Below, piece by piece: positions 1-7,940 of a stretch of 64,000 bases of DNA. Both the position numbers and the translations under genes were made by a program. Origin of the DNA: Geodermatophilus aquaeductus (GTDB lineage Bacteria; Actinomycetota; Actinomycetes; Mycobacteriales; Geodermatophilaceae); contig NZ_FXTJ01000002.1 of the NCBI RefSeq assembly GCF_900182545.1, positions 496,001-560,000 of the forward strand, in the 5' to 3' direction. The notes under the pieces are model-generated. The model did no database searches. It was not told the origin of the DNA and was given only the letters and a program-made list of their open reading frames with translations. The stretch's first letter is position 1. The number at the start of each line of letters is the position of its first letter.

Positions 1-721
1 CCTCGAAGGTCCGCATCAGCGAGCGCTCGAAGTCCTCCACCCGGTCGGGGTCCCGGGACAGCGACCGGTCCCGCACCCGGTAGCGGGCCAGCTTGTCGGG
101 GATCAGGTGGACCTCGGAGTCGCGGGCGAGCCGGAGCCAGAGCAGCACGTCGCTCTCGATGCCGGGCAGGTAGCCGCCGGCCGCCTCCCACGCGTCCCGG
201 CGTACGCCGCCGGTGTAGTACGGGACCCGCCCGCCGAGGACGTCCTCCACCGTGAGCACCTCCCCGCCCTCGGCGGGCGGGCGGGAGCCGATCGACTGGA
301 GGTGGCTCCGGAGCGAGGGCCGCTCGTCCCCGTCGAGCACCAGGTGGGCGTCGCAGCCGACCGCTCCGGCGGACGGGTGGGCGTCGAGGAAGGCGAGGAC
401 CGTGGCCGCGAACTCCGGCACCACCTCGTCGTCGCTGTCCAGGACGCTGAGCACGTCCCCGCGCGCCACCTCCGCCGCGGCCATCACCCCACCCGCGTAG
501 CCGCGGTTCTCCTGGCGCACCAGCCGCACGCGGGGGTCGCCGCGGCCGGCGGACCGGACGATCGACGCGATCGCGTCGGAGTTGCCGTTGTCCACGACGA
601 CGAGTTCCCAGTCCGGGCTCGTCTGTCCCAGGACCGAGGCGATGGTGCCGGGGAGGTAGGCCTCGGTCCGGTAGGCCGGCGTCAGGAAGCTCAGGCGGGG
701 TCGGGGTCCGGTCGTGTCCAT
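1..721 (-). CDS. Glycosyltransferase family 2 (C-terminus outside window)
   Basis: This is a GT-A fold sugar transferase, probably cytoplasmic and acting in EPS repeat-unit assembly. The ATG lies at 721-719 and the protein runs off the left edge, so about 240 residues are visible. The N-terminus reads LSFLTPAYRTEAYLPG, the usual GT2 first strand, followed by LVVVDNGNSD and the nucleotide-sugar/metal motif VLDSDDE. Further on, GGVRRDAWEAAGGY and ESDVLLWLRL match the GT2 acceptor-side region. It starts 3 nt after the stop of the sugar dehydrogenase upstream on the same strand, so the two are almost certainly co-transcribed. Donor and acceptor cannot be read from sequence. Confidence 0.88.
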   Translation of the reverse strand, partial: MDTTGPRPRLSFLTPAYRTEAYLPGTIASVLGQTSPDWELVVVDNGNSDAIASIVRSAGRGDPRVRLVRQENRGYAGGVMAAAEVARGDVLSVLDSDDEVVPEFAATVLAFLDAHPSAGAVGCDAHLVLDGDERPSLRSHLQSIGSRPPAEGGEVLTVEDVLGGRVPYYTGGVRRDAWEAAGGYLPGIESDVLLWLRLARDSEVHLIPDKLARYRVRDRSLSRDPDRVEDFERSLMRTFE

Positions 722-724
722 GGG

Positions 725-2065
725 CTACCAGCTCAGCCCGAGGTACTCGGCACTGGACCGGGTCTCGCGGAGCCGCGGCACGTGCACGAGGTCGACCACG
801 ACGGTGCCGGCGGGGGCCCGCTCGACGGCGGAGAGCGCGGCCTCGTCCTTGGTGGCCACCACGAGGACCTCGCCGTGCTGGGTCATCGTGTCGAGCTCGT
901 CGGTCAGCAGCTCCGCCAGGTGCGGCAGCCGCTCGTCGATGTGCGCCTTGTTCGAGCCGGTGAGCCGGGACAGCGCGACGTCGTGGTCGTAGATCCTGAC
1001 GTCACAGCCCTTGCCGATGAGCCGTTCGGCCAGCTCCACCATCGGGCTCTCGCGCAGGTCGTCGGTGCCGGGCTTGAAGGACAGGCCGAAGAGCCCGACC
1101 TTGCGCTTGCCCAGGGAGAGCACCATGTCCAGTGCCCGGCGCAGATGCGCCTCGTTGGACGCGAGGATGTGCGCGAGGACGGGCGCGTCGACGTCGTGCC
1201 GGCGGGCCGTGTGCGTCAGCGCCCGCACCTCCTTGGGCAGGCAGGACCCGCCGAACGCGAAGCCGGGCCGCAGGTAGGCCGCACTGAGGTTGAGCTTGTC
1301 GTCGGACAGGAAGACGTCCATCACCTCGTGGGAGTCCAGCCCCAGGGCCGCGCAGATGGCGCCGATCTCGTTGCCGAAGTCGACCTTGAGCGCGTGGAAG
1401 CTGTTGTCCACGTACTTGACCATCTCGGCGACGGCGAGCGGGACGCGGAACCGCGGCCCCGGCAGGCCCGCGTAGAGCTCCATCACGACCTGTCCCGACC
1501 GGTCCTCTGTCTGCCCGACGACCGTCTTCGGGGGGTCGAGGAAGTCCCGGACGCTGCTCCCCTCGCGCAGGAACTCGGGGTTCACGCACACGCCGAAGTC
1601 GACGCCGACGTGCTTGCCGGACAGCTGCTCGAGCCGCGGGACGAGCAGCTCCTCGCAGGTGCCGGGCAGCATCGTGCTGCGGTACACGACCGTGTGCCAG
1701 CCGTCCTTCCCCGCCAGGGCGGTCCCGATCTCGGCGGTCACCGCCTCCAGGTAGGCGGTCGACAGGCCGCCGCCCGGGGTCGACGGGGTGGCGACGCAGA
1801 CGAGCGACACGTCACTGGTCAGCACGGCGTCGGTGGCGTTCTCGGTGACCGACAGCCGCCCCGAGGCGACCGCGTCGGCGACCAGCTCGCCCAGCCGGTC
1901 CTCGACGAGCGGGGCGATCCCCCGGCGCAGCAGGTCGAGCTTGCGGACGTCGACGTCGACGCCGACGACGGGGTGCCCGCGCGACGCGAAGCACGCGGCC
2001 GAGATGCACCCGACGTAGCCGAGCCCGAACACGCTGATCGTCGGTAGGTCCGCACTCGGCAACAT
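725..2065 (-). CDS. AlgD-like nucleotide-sugar 6-dehydrogenase (GDP-mannose or UDP-glucose type)
   Basis: It oxidises a nucleotide hexose to the uronic acid with two NAD+, in the cytoplasm. The N-terminal Rossmann motif is VFGLGYVGCISAACFA. The catalytic cysteine sits in FGGSCLPKE, and the closing NAD domain carries GLSFKPGTDDLRESP. Several stretches resemble Pseudomonas AlgD (GDP-mannose dehydrogenase) more than typical UDP-glucose dehydrogenases: VDFGVCVNPEFLREG, LNLSAAYLRPGFAFGG and SNKAHIDERLPH. A GDP-mannose substrate is therefore favoured but not proven. I chose the ATG at 2065, which follows a GGGGG run and gives 446 aa. A GTG at 2104 would add 13 unconserved residues. It is the first gene of a leftward unit with the GT2 gene at 1-721. 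Confidence 0.9.
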   Translation of the reverse strand: MLPSADLPTISVFGLGYVGCISAACFASRGHPVVGVDVDVRKLDLLRRGIAPLVEDRLGELVADAVASGRLSVTENATDAVLTSDVSLVCVATPSTPGGGLSTAYLEAVTAEIGTALAGKDGWHTVVYRSTMLPGTCEELLVPRLEQLSGKHVGVDFGVCVNPEFLREGSSVRDFLDPPKTVVGQTEDRSGQVVMELYAGLPGPRFRVPLAVAEMVKYVDNSFHALKVDFGNEIGAICAALGLDSHEVMDVFLSDDKLNLSAAYLRPGFAFGGSCLPKEVRALTHTARRHDVDAPVLAHILASNEAHLRRALDMVLSLGKRKVGLFGLSFKPGTDDLRESPMVELAERLIGKGCDVRIYDHDVALSRLTGSNKAHIDERLPHLAELLTDELDTMTQHGEVLVVATKDEAALSAVERAPAGTVVVDLVHVPRLRETRSSAEYLGLSW

Positions 2066-2391
2066 CCCGGCCCCCGCTTCTCGGCGCTTCGGATGGAGGC
2101 GCACGTTAGGGACGGCGCGGTCAGAGGGAGACGGAGTCCTTCACGCCGCAAGGACGCGTGGGCGCGCCCCCACGGACGGTGGCGGCGCAGTGACGTCGAC
2201 CACGCGGCTCGACACGGGCAGGTCCCGCCGGACCCGGGGTGTCGTGCGGTCCTCGATCGCCGTGCAGATCAGGGGGTCCCGGCGGGAACCCGCGTGCCAC
2301 ACTCCGCCGGCAGCAGCGGTCCCGGGCCGCCGGTCCAGCGGAGCGCTCGAGCCCACCACCTGGCTCTCGGACGTGCCCGGAGGACGACGCC
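2066..2391. other. Divergent intergenic region between the dehydrogenase and pyruvyltransferase genes
   Basis: This 326-bp gap separates a leftward and a rightward gene and must carry both promoters. A weak leftward -10 candidate (TAACGT) lies at 2108-2103, 38 nt before the ATG at 2065, without a convincing -35. Just before the rightward gene, GGAGG at 2380-2384 is the ribosome-binding site. I see no RNA gene, repeat or small ORF with codon structure here. Confidence 0.4.
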
Positions 2392-3768
2392 TTGTCCAGT
2401 GACACCGATGCGAAGCCGCCCCGTGACGAACCCCGGATCCTCGTCGAGCACGGCGAGTACCGGCTGCTGAACATGGGTGATCTCGCCATGCTCGACGTGA
2501 CCGTCCGGAGGCTGCGGGAGAGGTGGCCGCGGGCCCGCATCGGCGTGCTGACTGGCACGCCGGCCCTGCTGCGCGCCTATCTCCCGGGGGTCGACCCGAT
2601 CACGCCCTGGGGGACGTCGGCCTGGTCCCCCGCCGGTCCGATGGCCCGGTGGGCCGCGGTGCTGGGGCCGCGCCTGGTCGGCCCGTACGCCATCAGCCGG
2701 GTCACGGCGGGCATCTGGGCACGGGAGCGGGTGCGCGGTGCGAGGCGGGCGGCGAGGCGGCTCCTGCACCGCGCGCCGGCCCTGCTCCACCGGGGGCGCT
2801 ACCGACCGGGTCGCGACGTGCACGGGCCGGCGGCCCCGGCCGGCTCTCCGGCCGGCGGGGTGACGCCCAACACGGAGGCGGCCGTCGCCTCGTCGTCCCT
2901 GGTCGTGGCGCTGGGCGGCGGCTACCTCACCGACGTGGACCCCGCACAGTCGACCCGGGTCCTCGACCTGCTCGCGCACGCGGCCGGCAACCGGACGCCC
3001 ACCGCCATGCTGGGGCAGGGGCTCGGTCCGATCGACGACCCGGGCCTGCTGTCCCGTGCGGCCGAGGTGCTGCCGCGTGTCGACGTCATCGCGCTGCGCG
3101 AGAGCAGGCGCGGGCCGGCGCTGCTGGAGAGAGCCGGGGTGGCGCCGTCGCGGGTGGTCGTCACCGGGGACGACGCCATCGAGCTCGCGTACTCCCAGTG
3201 CCCGGAGGAGCTGGGACACGACCTCGGGGTGTGCCTGCGCGTCGCGGGCTACGCACCGGTCGGCACGGGGGCCAGGAGGGTCGTGGCCGCCGGCCTCCGC
3301 TCCGCCGCACACGAGCTCGACACCGACCTGGTGCCGGTGGTCATCAGCGAGTTCCGGTCCGAGGACCGCCGGTCGACGCTCCCCCTGGTCGCGGGGTCCG
3401 GACGTGCGAGGCGAGCCCTCGGTCGCTTCTCCCGTCCTCAGGACGTCGCCGCGCAGGTGGGCCGCTGCCGGGTCCTGGTCACGGGCGCCTACCACGCGGG
3501 CGTGTTCGCCCTGTCGCAGGGGATCCCGGTGGTCGCGCTCACGTCGTCGGCGTACTACGACGACAAGTTCCTCGGCCTGGCGGGGATGTTCGGCACCGGC
3601 CTGGAACTGGTCCGGCTGGACGGCGACGACCTCGGCGAGCGCCTCCCGGCCGCCATCCGCTCGGCGTGGGCACGGGCACCGCAGGAGCGGACGGCCCTGC
3701 TGGCGAGCGCGGTCGAGCAGATCGCGGCCAGCCGCAAGACCTTCGAGCGGGTCTGTGACCTCGTCTGA
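2392..3768 (+). CDS. Polysaccharide pyruvyl transferase family protein
   Basis: Members of this family (PF04230; WcaK, CsaB, AmsJ) usually transfer pyruvate from PEP to a sugar as a ketal, adding negative charge to a surface polymer. The protein opens with NMGDLAMLDVTV, the family's 'GD' N-terminal pattern. It has ALGGGYLTD, equivalent to the GGG motif, and near the C-terminus GAYHAGVFALSQGIPVVAL, matching the family's conserved histidine region before 'A...G.P'. I chose the TTG at 2392 because GGAGG sits 7 nt upstream; the reading frame stays open further upstream but lacks conservation-like content. The gene heads a rightward run that continues with the flippase and glycosyltransferases. 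Some family members act on other substrates, so pyruvylation itself is inferred. Confidence 0.8.
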   Translation: MSSDTDAKPPRDEPRILVEHGEYRLLNMGDLAMLDVTVRRLRERWPRARIGVLTGTPALLRAYLPGVDPITPWGTSAWSPAGPMARWAAVLGPRLVGPYAISRVTAGIWARERVRGARRAARRLLHRAPALLHRGRYRPGRDVHGPAAPAGSPAGGVTPNTEAAVASSSLVVALGGGYLTDVDPAQSTRVLDLLAHAAGNRTPTAMLGQGLGPIDDPGLLSRAAEVLPRVDVIALRESRRGPALLERAGVAPSRVVVTGDDAIELAYSQCPEELGHDLGVCLRVAGYAPVGTGARRVVAAGLRSAAHELDTDLVPVVISEFRSEDRRSTLPLVAGSGRARRALGRFSRPQDVAAQVGRCRVLVTGAYHAGVFALSQGIPVVALTSSAYYDDKFLGLAGMFGTGLELVRLDGDDLGERLPAAIRSAWARAPQERTALLASAVEQIAASRKTFERVCDLV

Positions 3769-3832
3769 CCCGCCCGTCCCCCGGGCGACGGGGGCAGCGA
3801 CCGGCGGCACCCAGCACGAGGGGGACGCCGCG

Positions 3833-5368
3833 GTGCTCGAACGCCCCCCGGCCCCCACGGCCGGAGACCAGGGCCGGTCACTGCGCTCGCGCATCGGTCG
3901 GGTGGCTGCGGCCTCCGCTGCCGCCCTCCTGTTCAGCGAGCTGGTCGCCCTCGGGCAGACGATCGCCCTGGCCCGCCTGCTCACGCCCACGGAGGTGGGC
4001 CTGTTCGTGGCGGGCGGTGTCCTGACCACGTTCGTCACCAACTTCGTCGAGGGCGGTCTCCGCTCCGGACTCGTCCACCGGGCCCACGACCTCGACGACG
4101 CCGCGGCCACGGTGTTCTGGGCCACCCTGGCGACGGGCGCCCTCATGGCGCTGCTCTCCCTGGCCGCGGCCCCGCTGGTCGGGCACGTCTTCGGCGACCG
4201 CAGCGCGGGGTTGGTGGCCGCCGCCCTGTCCGGCGGGCTGCTCCTCTACGCGCTCACCAACGTCCCCGAGGCGCTGCTGCAGCGCGAGTTCAGCGTCCGC
4301 CGTCGCCTGGTCGTGGGGCCCGCGGTCGCGGTGACGTTCGCGACCGTCTCCGTCTCGACCGCCGCGCTGGGCCTCGGCGTGTGGAGCATGGTCCTGGGGA
4401 GCTACGCGTCCTCGCTGGTGTGGGTGCTGACGCTGTGGTGGATCTGCGACTGGCGCCCCGCACGGGGCCGCCCGTCGTTCCGGCTGTGGCGGGAGCTGGC
4501 CCGGTTCGGTTTCCCCCTCGTGCTGGGGATGCTGGGCGACCGGGGGCAGAAGGCGACCCAGTCGGTGGTCACGGGGGCGGCGCTCGGCACCGCGGACCTG
4601 GGGCTGCTGCGCTACGGGGAGCGGATGGCGCGCATCCCGGTGATGGGTCTGGTCGAGGTGAGCTCCGTCGCGCTCTTCCCGGCGTTCGCCCGGCTGGCCG
4701 ACGACCGCCCGCGGTTCCGGGTCGCCTACCTGCGCGCCCTCCGGCTCACCGTGACGGCCGCCGCGGCCGTGGCCGCGATGGTCGTCACGGCGGGGGTCCC
4801 CCTCGTGGTCCTCGTCCTCGGCGAGGAGTGGCGCGGAGCCGGCCACGCCCTGGTCGCGATGGCCGGCCTCGGCCTGGGCAAGGCGGTCATGACCGTGGGC
4901 GAGGAGGCCATCAAGGGCGCCGGCCGCACCCGGCTGCTCAACTGGCTCACGCTGACCGAGACGGTCCTGAGCGTGGGGCTGCTCCTGCTGCTCATCGGCC
5001 CCCTCGGCCTGGTCGGTGTGGGCCTGTCGATCTCGGTGACCGCCGTCGTCACCGCGGTCCTCGTCGCGTCGCTGGCCGCGCCCGTCGTCGGTGTCTCCGC
5101 CCGCCAGACCCTCGGCGCCACGGCACCGGCCGTGGCGAGCGCGCTGGTCGCCTGCGCGGTGACCGTCCCCCTCGAGCACCTCGTCCTGCACTCCGCCAGC
5201 CGCGGGCCGTGGGGGCTGGCGTGCATCGCCCTGGACGGCGTGGTCCTCCTCCTCGTGTACGGGGTGACGCTGCGCGTGACGGCCCCGACCACCGCGAGGG
5301 AGATCGCCGCGATGGTGGCCGCCGCGTGGCGGCGGGTCTCCCCCGGCAGGGCGGCGGGAGACCGGTGA
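3833..5368 (+). CDS. Wzx-type polysaccharide flippase (first EPS locus)
   Basis: This 511-aa polytopic membrane protein of the MVF/polysaccharide-transport superfamily would flip lipid-linked repeat units across the membrane. About 12-14 hydrophobic helices are visible, beginning ASAAALLFSELVALGQ and including the family pattern ALARLLTPTEVGLF. Later landmarks are ALLQREFSVRRRL and ALGTADLGLLRYGERMARIP. The GTG at 3833 follows GAGGGGG with 8 nt spacing. A second in-frame GTG at 3755 overlaps the previous gene but would add a proline-rich, unconserved tail. The next gene follows after 134 nt, or by a 4-nt GTGA overlap if the longer start is used. Confidence 0.87.
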   Translation: MLERPPAPTAGDQGRSLRSRIGRVAAASAAALLFSELVALGQTIALARLLTPTEVGLFVAGGVLTTFVTNFVEGGLRSGLVHRAHDLDDAAATVFWATLATGALMALLSLAAAPLVGHVFGDRSAGLVAAALSGGLLLYALTNVPEALLQREFSVRRRLVVGPAVAVTFATVSVSTAALGLGVWSMVLGSYASSLVWVLTLWWICDWRPARGRPSFRLWRELARFGFPLVLGMLGDRGQKATQSVVTGAALGTADLGLLRYGERMARIPVMGLVEVSSVALFPAFARLADDRPRFRVAYLRALRLTVTAAAAVAAMVVTAGVPLVVLVLGEEWRGAGHALVAMAGLGLGKAVMTVGEEAIKGAGRTRLLNWLTLTETVLSVGLLLLLIGPLGLVGVGLSISVTAVVTAVLVASLAAPVVGVSARQTLGATAPAVASALVACAVTVPLEHLVLHSASRGPWGLACIALDGVVLLLVYGVTLRVTAPTTAREIAAMVAAAWRRVSPGRAAGDR

Positions 5369-5502
5369 CCACCCGCGACGAGGACACCCCCTCGGGCCGG
5401 GCCGTCGCACTACGCTCCCGCCCACTCCCGCCAGACCCACCGTGTCGTCGCGAGCCCGGCGCGCCACCGGGCGGCTGCTGGAACCCCCGGAGGCGAACCA
5501 GG

Positions 5503-6672
5503 GTGGACCGCACGCACCCGGCCCCTGCACCACCGCACCCGGCCGACCCCGCTCGGCTCGGGAGGGTGCTGTGGGTCTCCACGAGCCGGTCGACGCGCGG
5601 CGGCGTCGCCACGTACGTCCGCAACGCGGAGGCGACCGGCCTGTGGCAGCGGTGGGCGGTCCGGCACATCGCCACGCACAGCGACGGGTCCAGGCTGCAC
5701 AAGGCGGTGGTCTTCGTCCGCGGCGCCCTCCGGCTGTCCGTCGCCCTCACCGGCCGCCCGGACCTCGTCCACGTCCACGCGTCGGCGCGCGGCAGCTTCC
5801 TCAGGAAGGCGATCCTGATCCGCGTCTGCCGCCTGGCCCGGGTCCCGGTCGTCACGCACGTGCACGACGGCACGTTCGACGAGTTCTACCGGGGACTGGG
5901 GCGGGTGGCCCAGGGCTTCGTCCGCAGGACCTTCTCGCACAGCGACGTCGTCCTCGCGCTCGGGCCGCGCTGGGCGGCGCGACTCCGGGCGCTCTTCCCC
6001 GACGTCGACGTCCGGGCGGTGCCCAACGGGGTGTCACACCGCAGACCGCAGCCGGTGGACCAACCCGAGGACGGCGTGCACGTCGTCTTCCTCGGTCAGA
6101 TCGGCGACCTCAAGGGGACCTTCGACCTGCTGACGGCGTGGGGGGCCCTGCGGTGGCCGGCCGGGTCCGGGCACCCCCGGCTGACGATCGCGGGCAACGG
6201 GGAGGTCGATCGCGCGCGCGCCGTGCGGCGGACCCTGCCGAACGCGTCGAGCGTCGAGGTCCTCGACTGGCTGGACCCGGCCGACGTCGGCGCCCTGCTC
6301 GACTCCGCCCACGTGCTGGTCCTCCCCTCGACCCACGAGGGTCAGCCGATGTCGGTGCTCGAGGCCATGGCGCACGGCCTGTGCATCGTCGCCTCGGACG
6401 TCGGCGGCGTCCCCGACCTGGTGGAGGACGGCACGACCGCGGTCCTGCTGCCCCCGCGTGACCCGGTCCGGCTCGCCGCCACCCTGGAACGGGTGGTGGC
6501 CGACGCCGGGCTCCGCCGCCGGCTGGGTGCGGCCGCGTGGCGGAAGTCGGCCGAGTTCGACCTCCGCACGCTCGCCGACCGGATCGAGGCGATCTACCTG
6601 TCGGTCCTCGCCCCGCGGCGCGCCACCCCGGGCGGCGAACGGACCGACCGCGTCCGTGAGGTGACCGGGTGA
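5503..6672 (+). CDS. Glycosyltransferase family 4
   Basis: This is a cytoplasmic GT-B fold retaining sugar transferase of 389 aa. The N-terminal acceptor domain starts VLWVSTSRSTRGGVATYVR, with the glycine-rich loop typical of GT4. The C-terminal donor domain has VVFLGQIGDLKGTFDLL and the E-x7-E motif in HEGQPMSVLEAM, then SDVGGVPDLVEDG. I chose the GTG at 5503 because GGAGG lies 9 nt upstream. An alternative GTG at 5365 forms a GTGA overlap with the flippase stop but adds 46 proline/arginine-rich residues before the fold begins. The following gene overlaps its stop by 4 nt, so the two enzymes are translationally coupled. Donor sugar is unknown. Confidence 0.87.
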   Translation: MDRTHPAPAPPHPADPARLGRVLWVSTSRSTRGGVATYVRNAEATGLWQRWAVRHIATHSDGSRLHKAVVFVRGALRLSVALTGRPDLVHVHASARGSFLRKAILIRVCRLARVPVVTHVHDGTFDEFYRGLGRVAQGFVRRTFSHSDVVLALGPRWAARLRALFPDVDVRAVPNGVSHRRPQPVDQPEDGVHVVFLGQIGDLKGTFDLLTAWGALRWPAGSGHPRLTIAGNGEVDRARAVRRTLPNASSVEVLDWLDPADVGALLDSAHVLVLPSTHEGQPMSVLEAMAHGLCIVASDVGGVPDLVEDGTTAVLLPPRDPVRLAATLERVVADAGLRRRLGAAAWRKSAEFDLRTLADRIEAIYLSVLAPRRATPGGERTDRVREVTG

Positions 6673-7940
6673 GGCGGCGGCCGCTCCGCCGGTGGGCGGA
6701 GCGCGCCCCGCGGGGGACCGGCCTCGGGCAGACGCACGTCCTGATCGTGGTCGAGAACCTGCCGGTGCCGTTCGACCGCCGGGTGTGGCAGGAGAGCAGG
6801 GCCCTGCGCGACGCCGGTTACCGCGTCACGGTGATCTGCCCGATGGGGCAGCGCGAGCACACCGAGCCGCGCGTGGTCCTCGAGGGGATCACCGTCCTGC
6901 GCTATCCCCTGCGCGCGGCCGAGGGCGGTCCGCTGGGGTACGTGCGCGAGTACGCCGCTGCGCTCTGGCACACCGGCCGGCTCACGCTGCAGGTCGCGGC
7001 GCGGGCACGCATCGACGTCGTCCAGGTGTGCAACCCGCCCGACCTCCTCTTCCTGGCCGTCCTGCCGCTGAAGCTGCGCGGTGCCACGTTCGTCTTCGAC
7101 CACCACGACCTCGTGCCCGAACTCGCCGAGTCCCGCTTCGACGGGAAGGCGCGATGGCTCCGGCCGGCCCTCCTCGCGGCGGAGCGCTGGACCTTCGGCC
7201 GCGCGGACGCCGTCCTGTCCACCAACGAGAGCTACCGGCGCGTGGCCATCGAGCGCGGGGGCAAGCGACCGCACGAGGTGACCGTGGTGCGCAGCGCTCC
7301 GGACCTGTCGCGCTTCGGCAGGAGGGAGCCGATGCCGGAGCTCCGGCAGGGACGCCGGTACCTGGCCGCCTACGTCGGTGTGATGGGGCCCCAGGACGGC
7401 GTCGACCACGCCCTGCACGCCCTCGCCCACTACCACCACGTGCTCGGCCGGACCGACCTGCACACGGTCTTCATGGGGAGCGGCGACGCGACCGGGGACA
7501 TGATCCGGCTCGCGGAGGAGCTCGGTCTCGGCGAGTACACGACCTTCACCGGACGGGTGCCCGACGAGTTCCTGCAGTCGGCACTGTCGACGGCCGACGT
7601 CGCCCTCTCCCCCGACCCGCTCAACCCGCTCAACGACGTGTCGACCATGAACAAGGTCGTCGAGTACATGGCGATCGGCGTCCCGGTGGTCTCCTTCGAC
7701 CTGGTGGAGGCCAGGGTCTCGGCCGGCGACGCGGCGACGTACGTCCCACCCAACGACGTCGCCGCCTTCGCGGTGGCGATCCGGGACCTCCTGGAGGACC
7801 CCGCGCGCCGGGCGGAGATGGCGCAGGTCGGCCGGTCGCGGGTGGCCGAGGAGCTCTCCTGGGACACCTCCCGGCGCAACTTCGTCGCCGCCTACCGGGC
7901 GCTGGCCGGCCCGACCCGATCGGCGGCGACCCACGGATGA
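6669..7940 (+). CDS. Glycosyltransferase family 4
   Basis: This is a 423-aa GT-B fold sugar transferase, predicted cytoplasmic. Landmarks are NLPVPFDRRVWQE near the N-terminus, a WbuB-like GT4 signature, then VFDHHDLVPEL. The donor half begins AAYVGVMGPQDGVDHAL and contains STMNKVVEYMAIGVPVVSFD in place of a strict E-x7-E block. The GTG start overlaps the preceding gene's stop as GTGA, and its own stop overlaps the heparinase-family gene as ATGA. This places it in a tightly coupled gene run. Which linkage it makes cannot be read from sequence. Confidence 0.87.
   Translation: MRRRPLRRWAERAPRGTGLGQTHVLIVVENLPVPFDRRVWQESRALRDAGYRVTVICPMGQREHTEPRVVLEGITVLRYPLRAAEGGPLGYVREYAAALWHTGRLTLQVAARARIDVVQVCNPPDLLFLAVLPLKLRGATFVFDHHDLVPELAESRFDGKARWLRPALLAAERWTFGRADAVLSTNESYRRVAIERGGKRPHEVTVVRSAPDLSRFGRREPMPELRQGRRYLAAYVGVMGPQDGVDHALHALAHYHHVLGRTDLHTVFMGSGDATGDMIRLAEELGLGEYTTFTGRVPDEFLQSALSTADVALSPDPLNPLNDVSTMNKVVEYMAIGVPVVSFDLVEARVSAGDAATYVPPNDVAAFAVAIRDLLEDPARRAEMAQVGRSRVAEELSWDTSRRNFVAAYRALAGPTRSAATHG

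Noticed and set aside
725..2104. Longer dehydrogenase start (GTG at 2104)
   Set aside because: It lacks a ribosome-binding site and adds a non-conserved stretch before the Rossmann strand; the ATG at 2065 is better placed.
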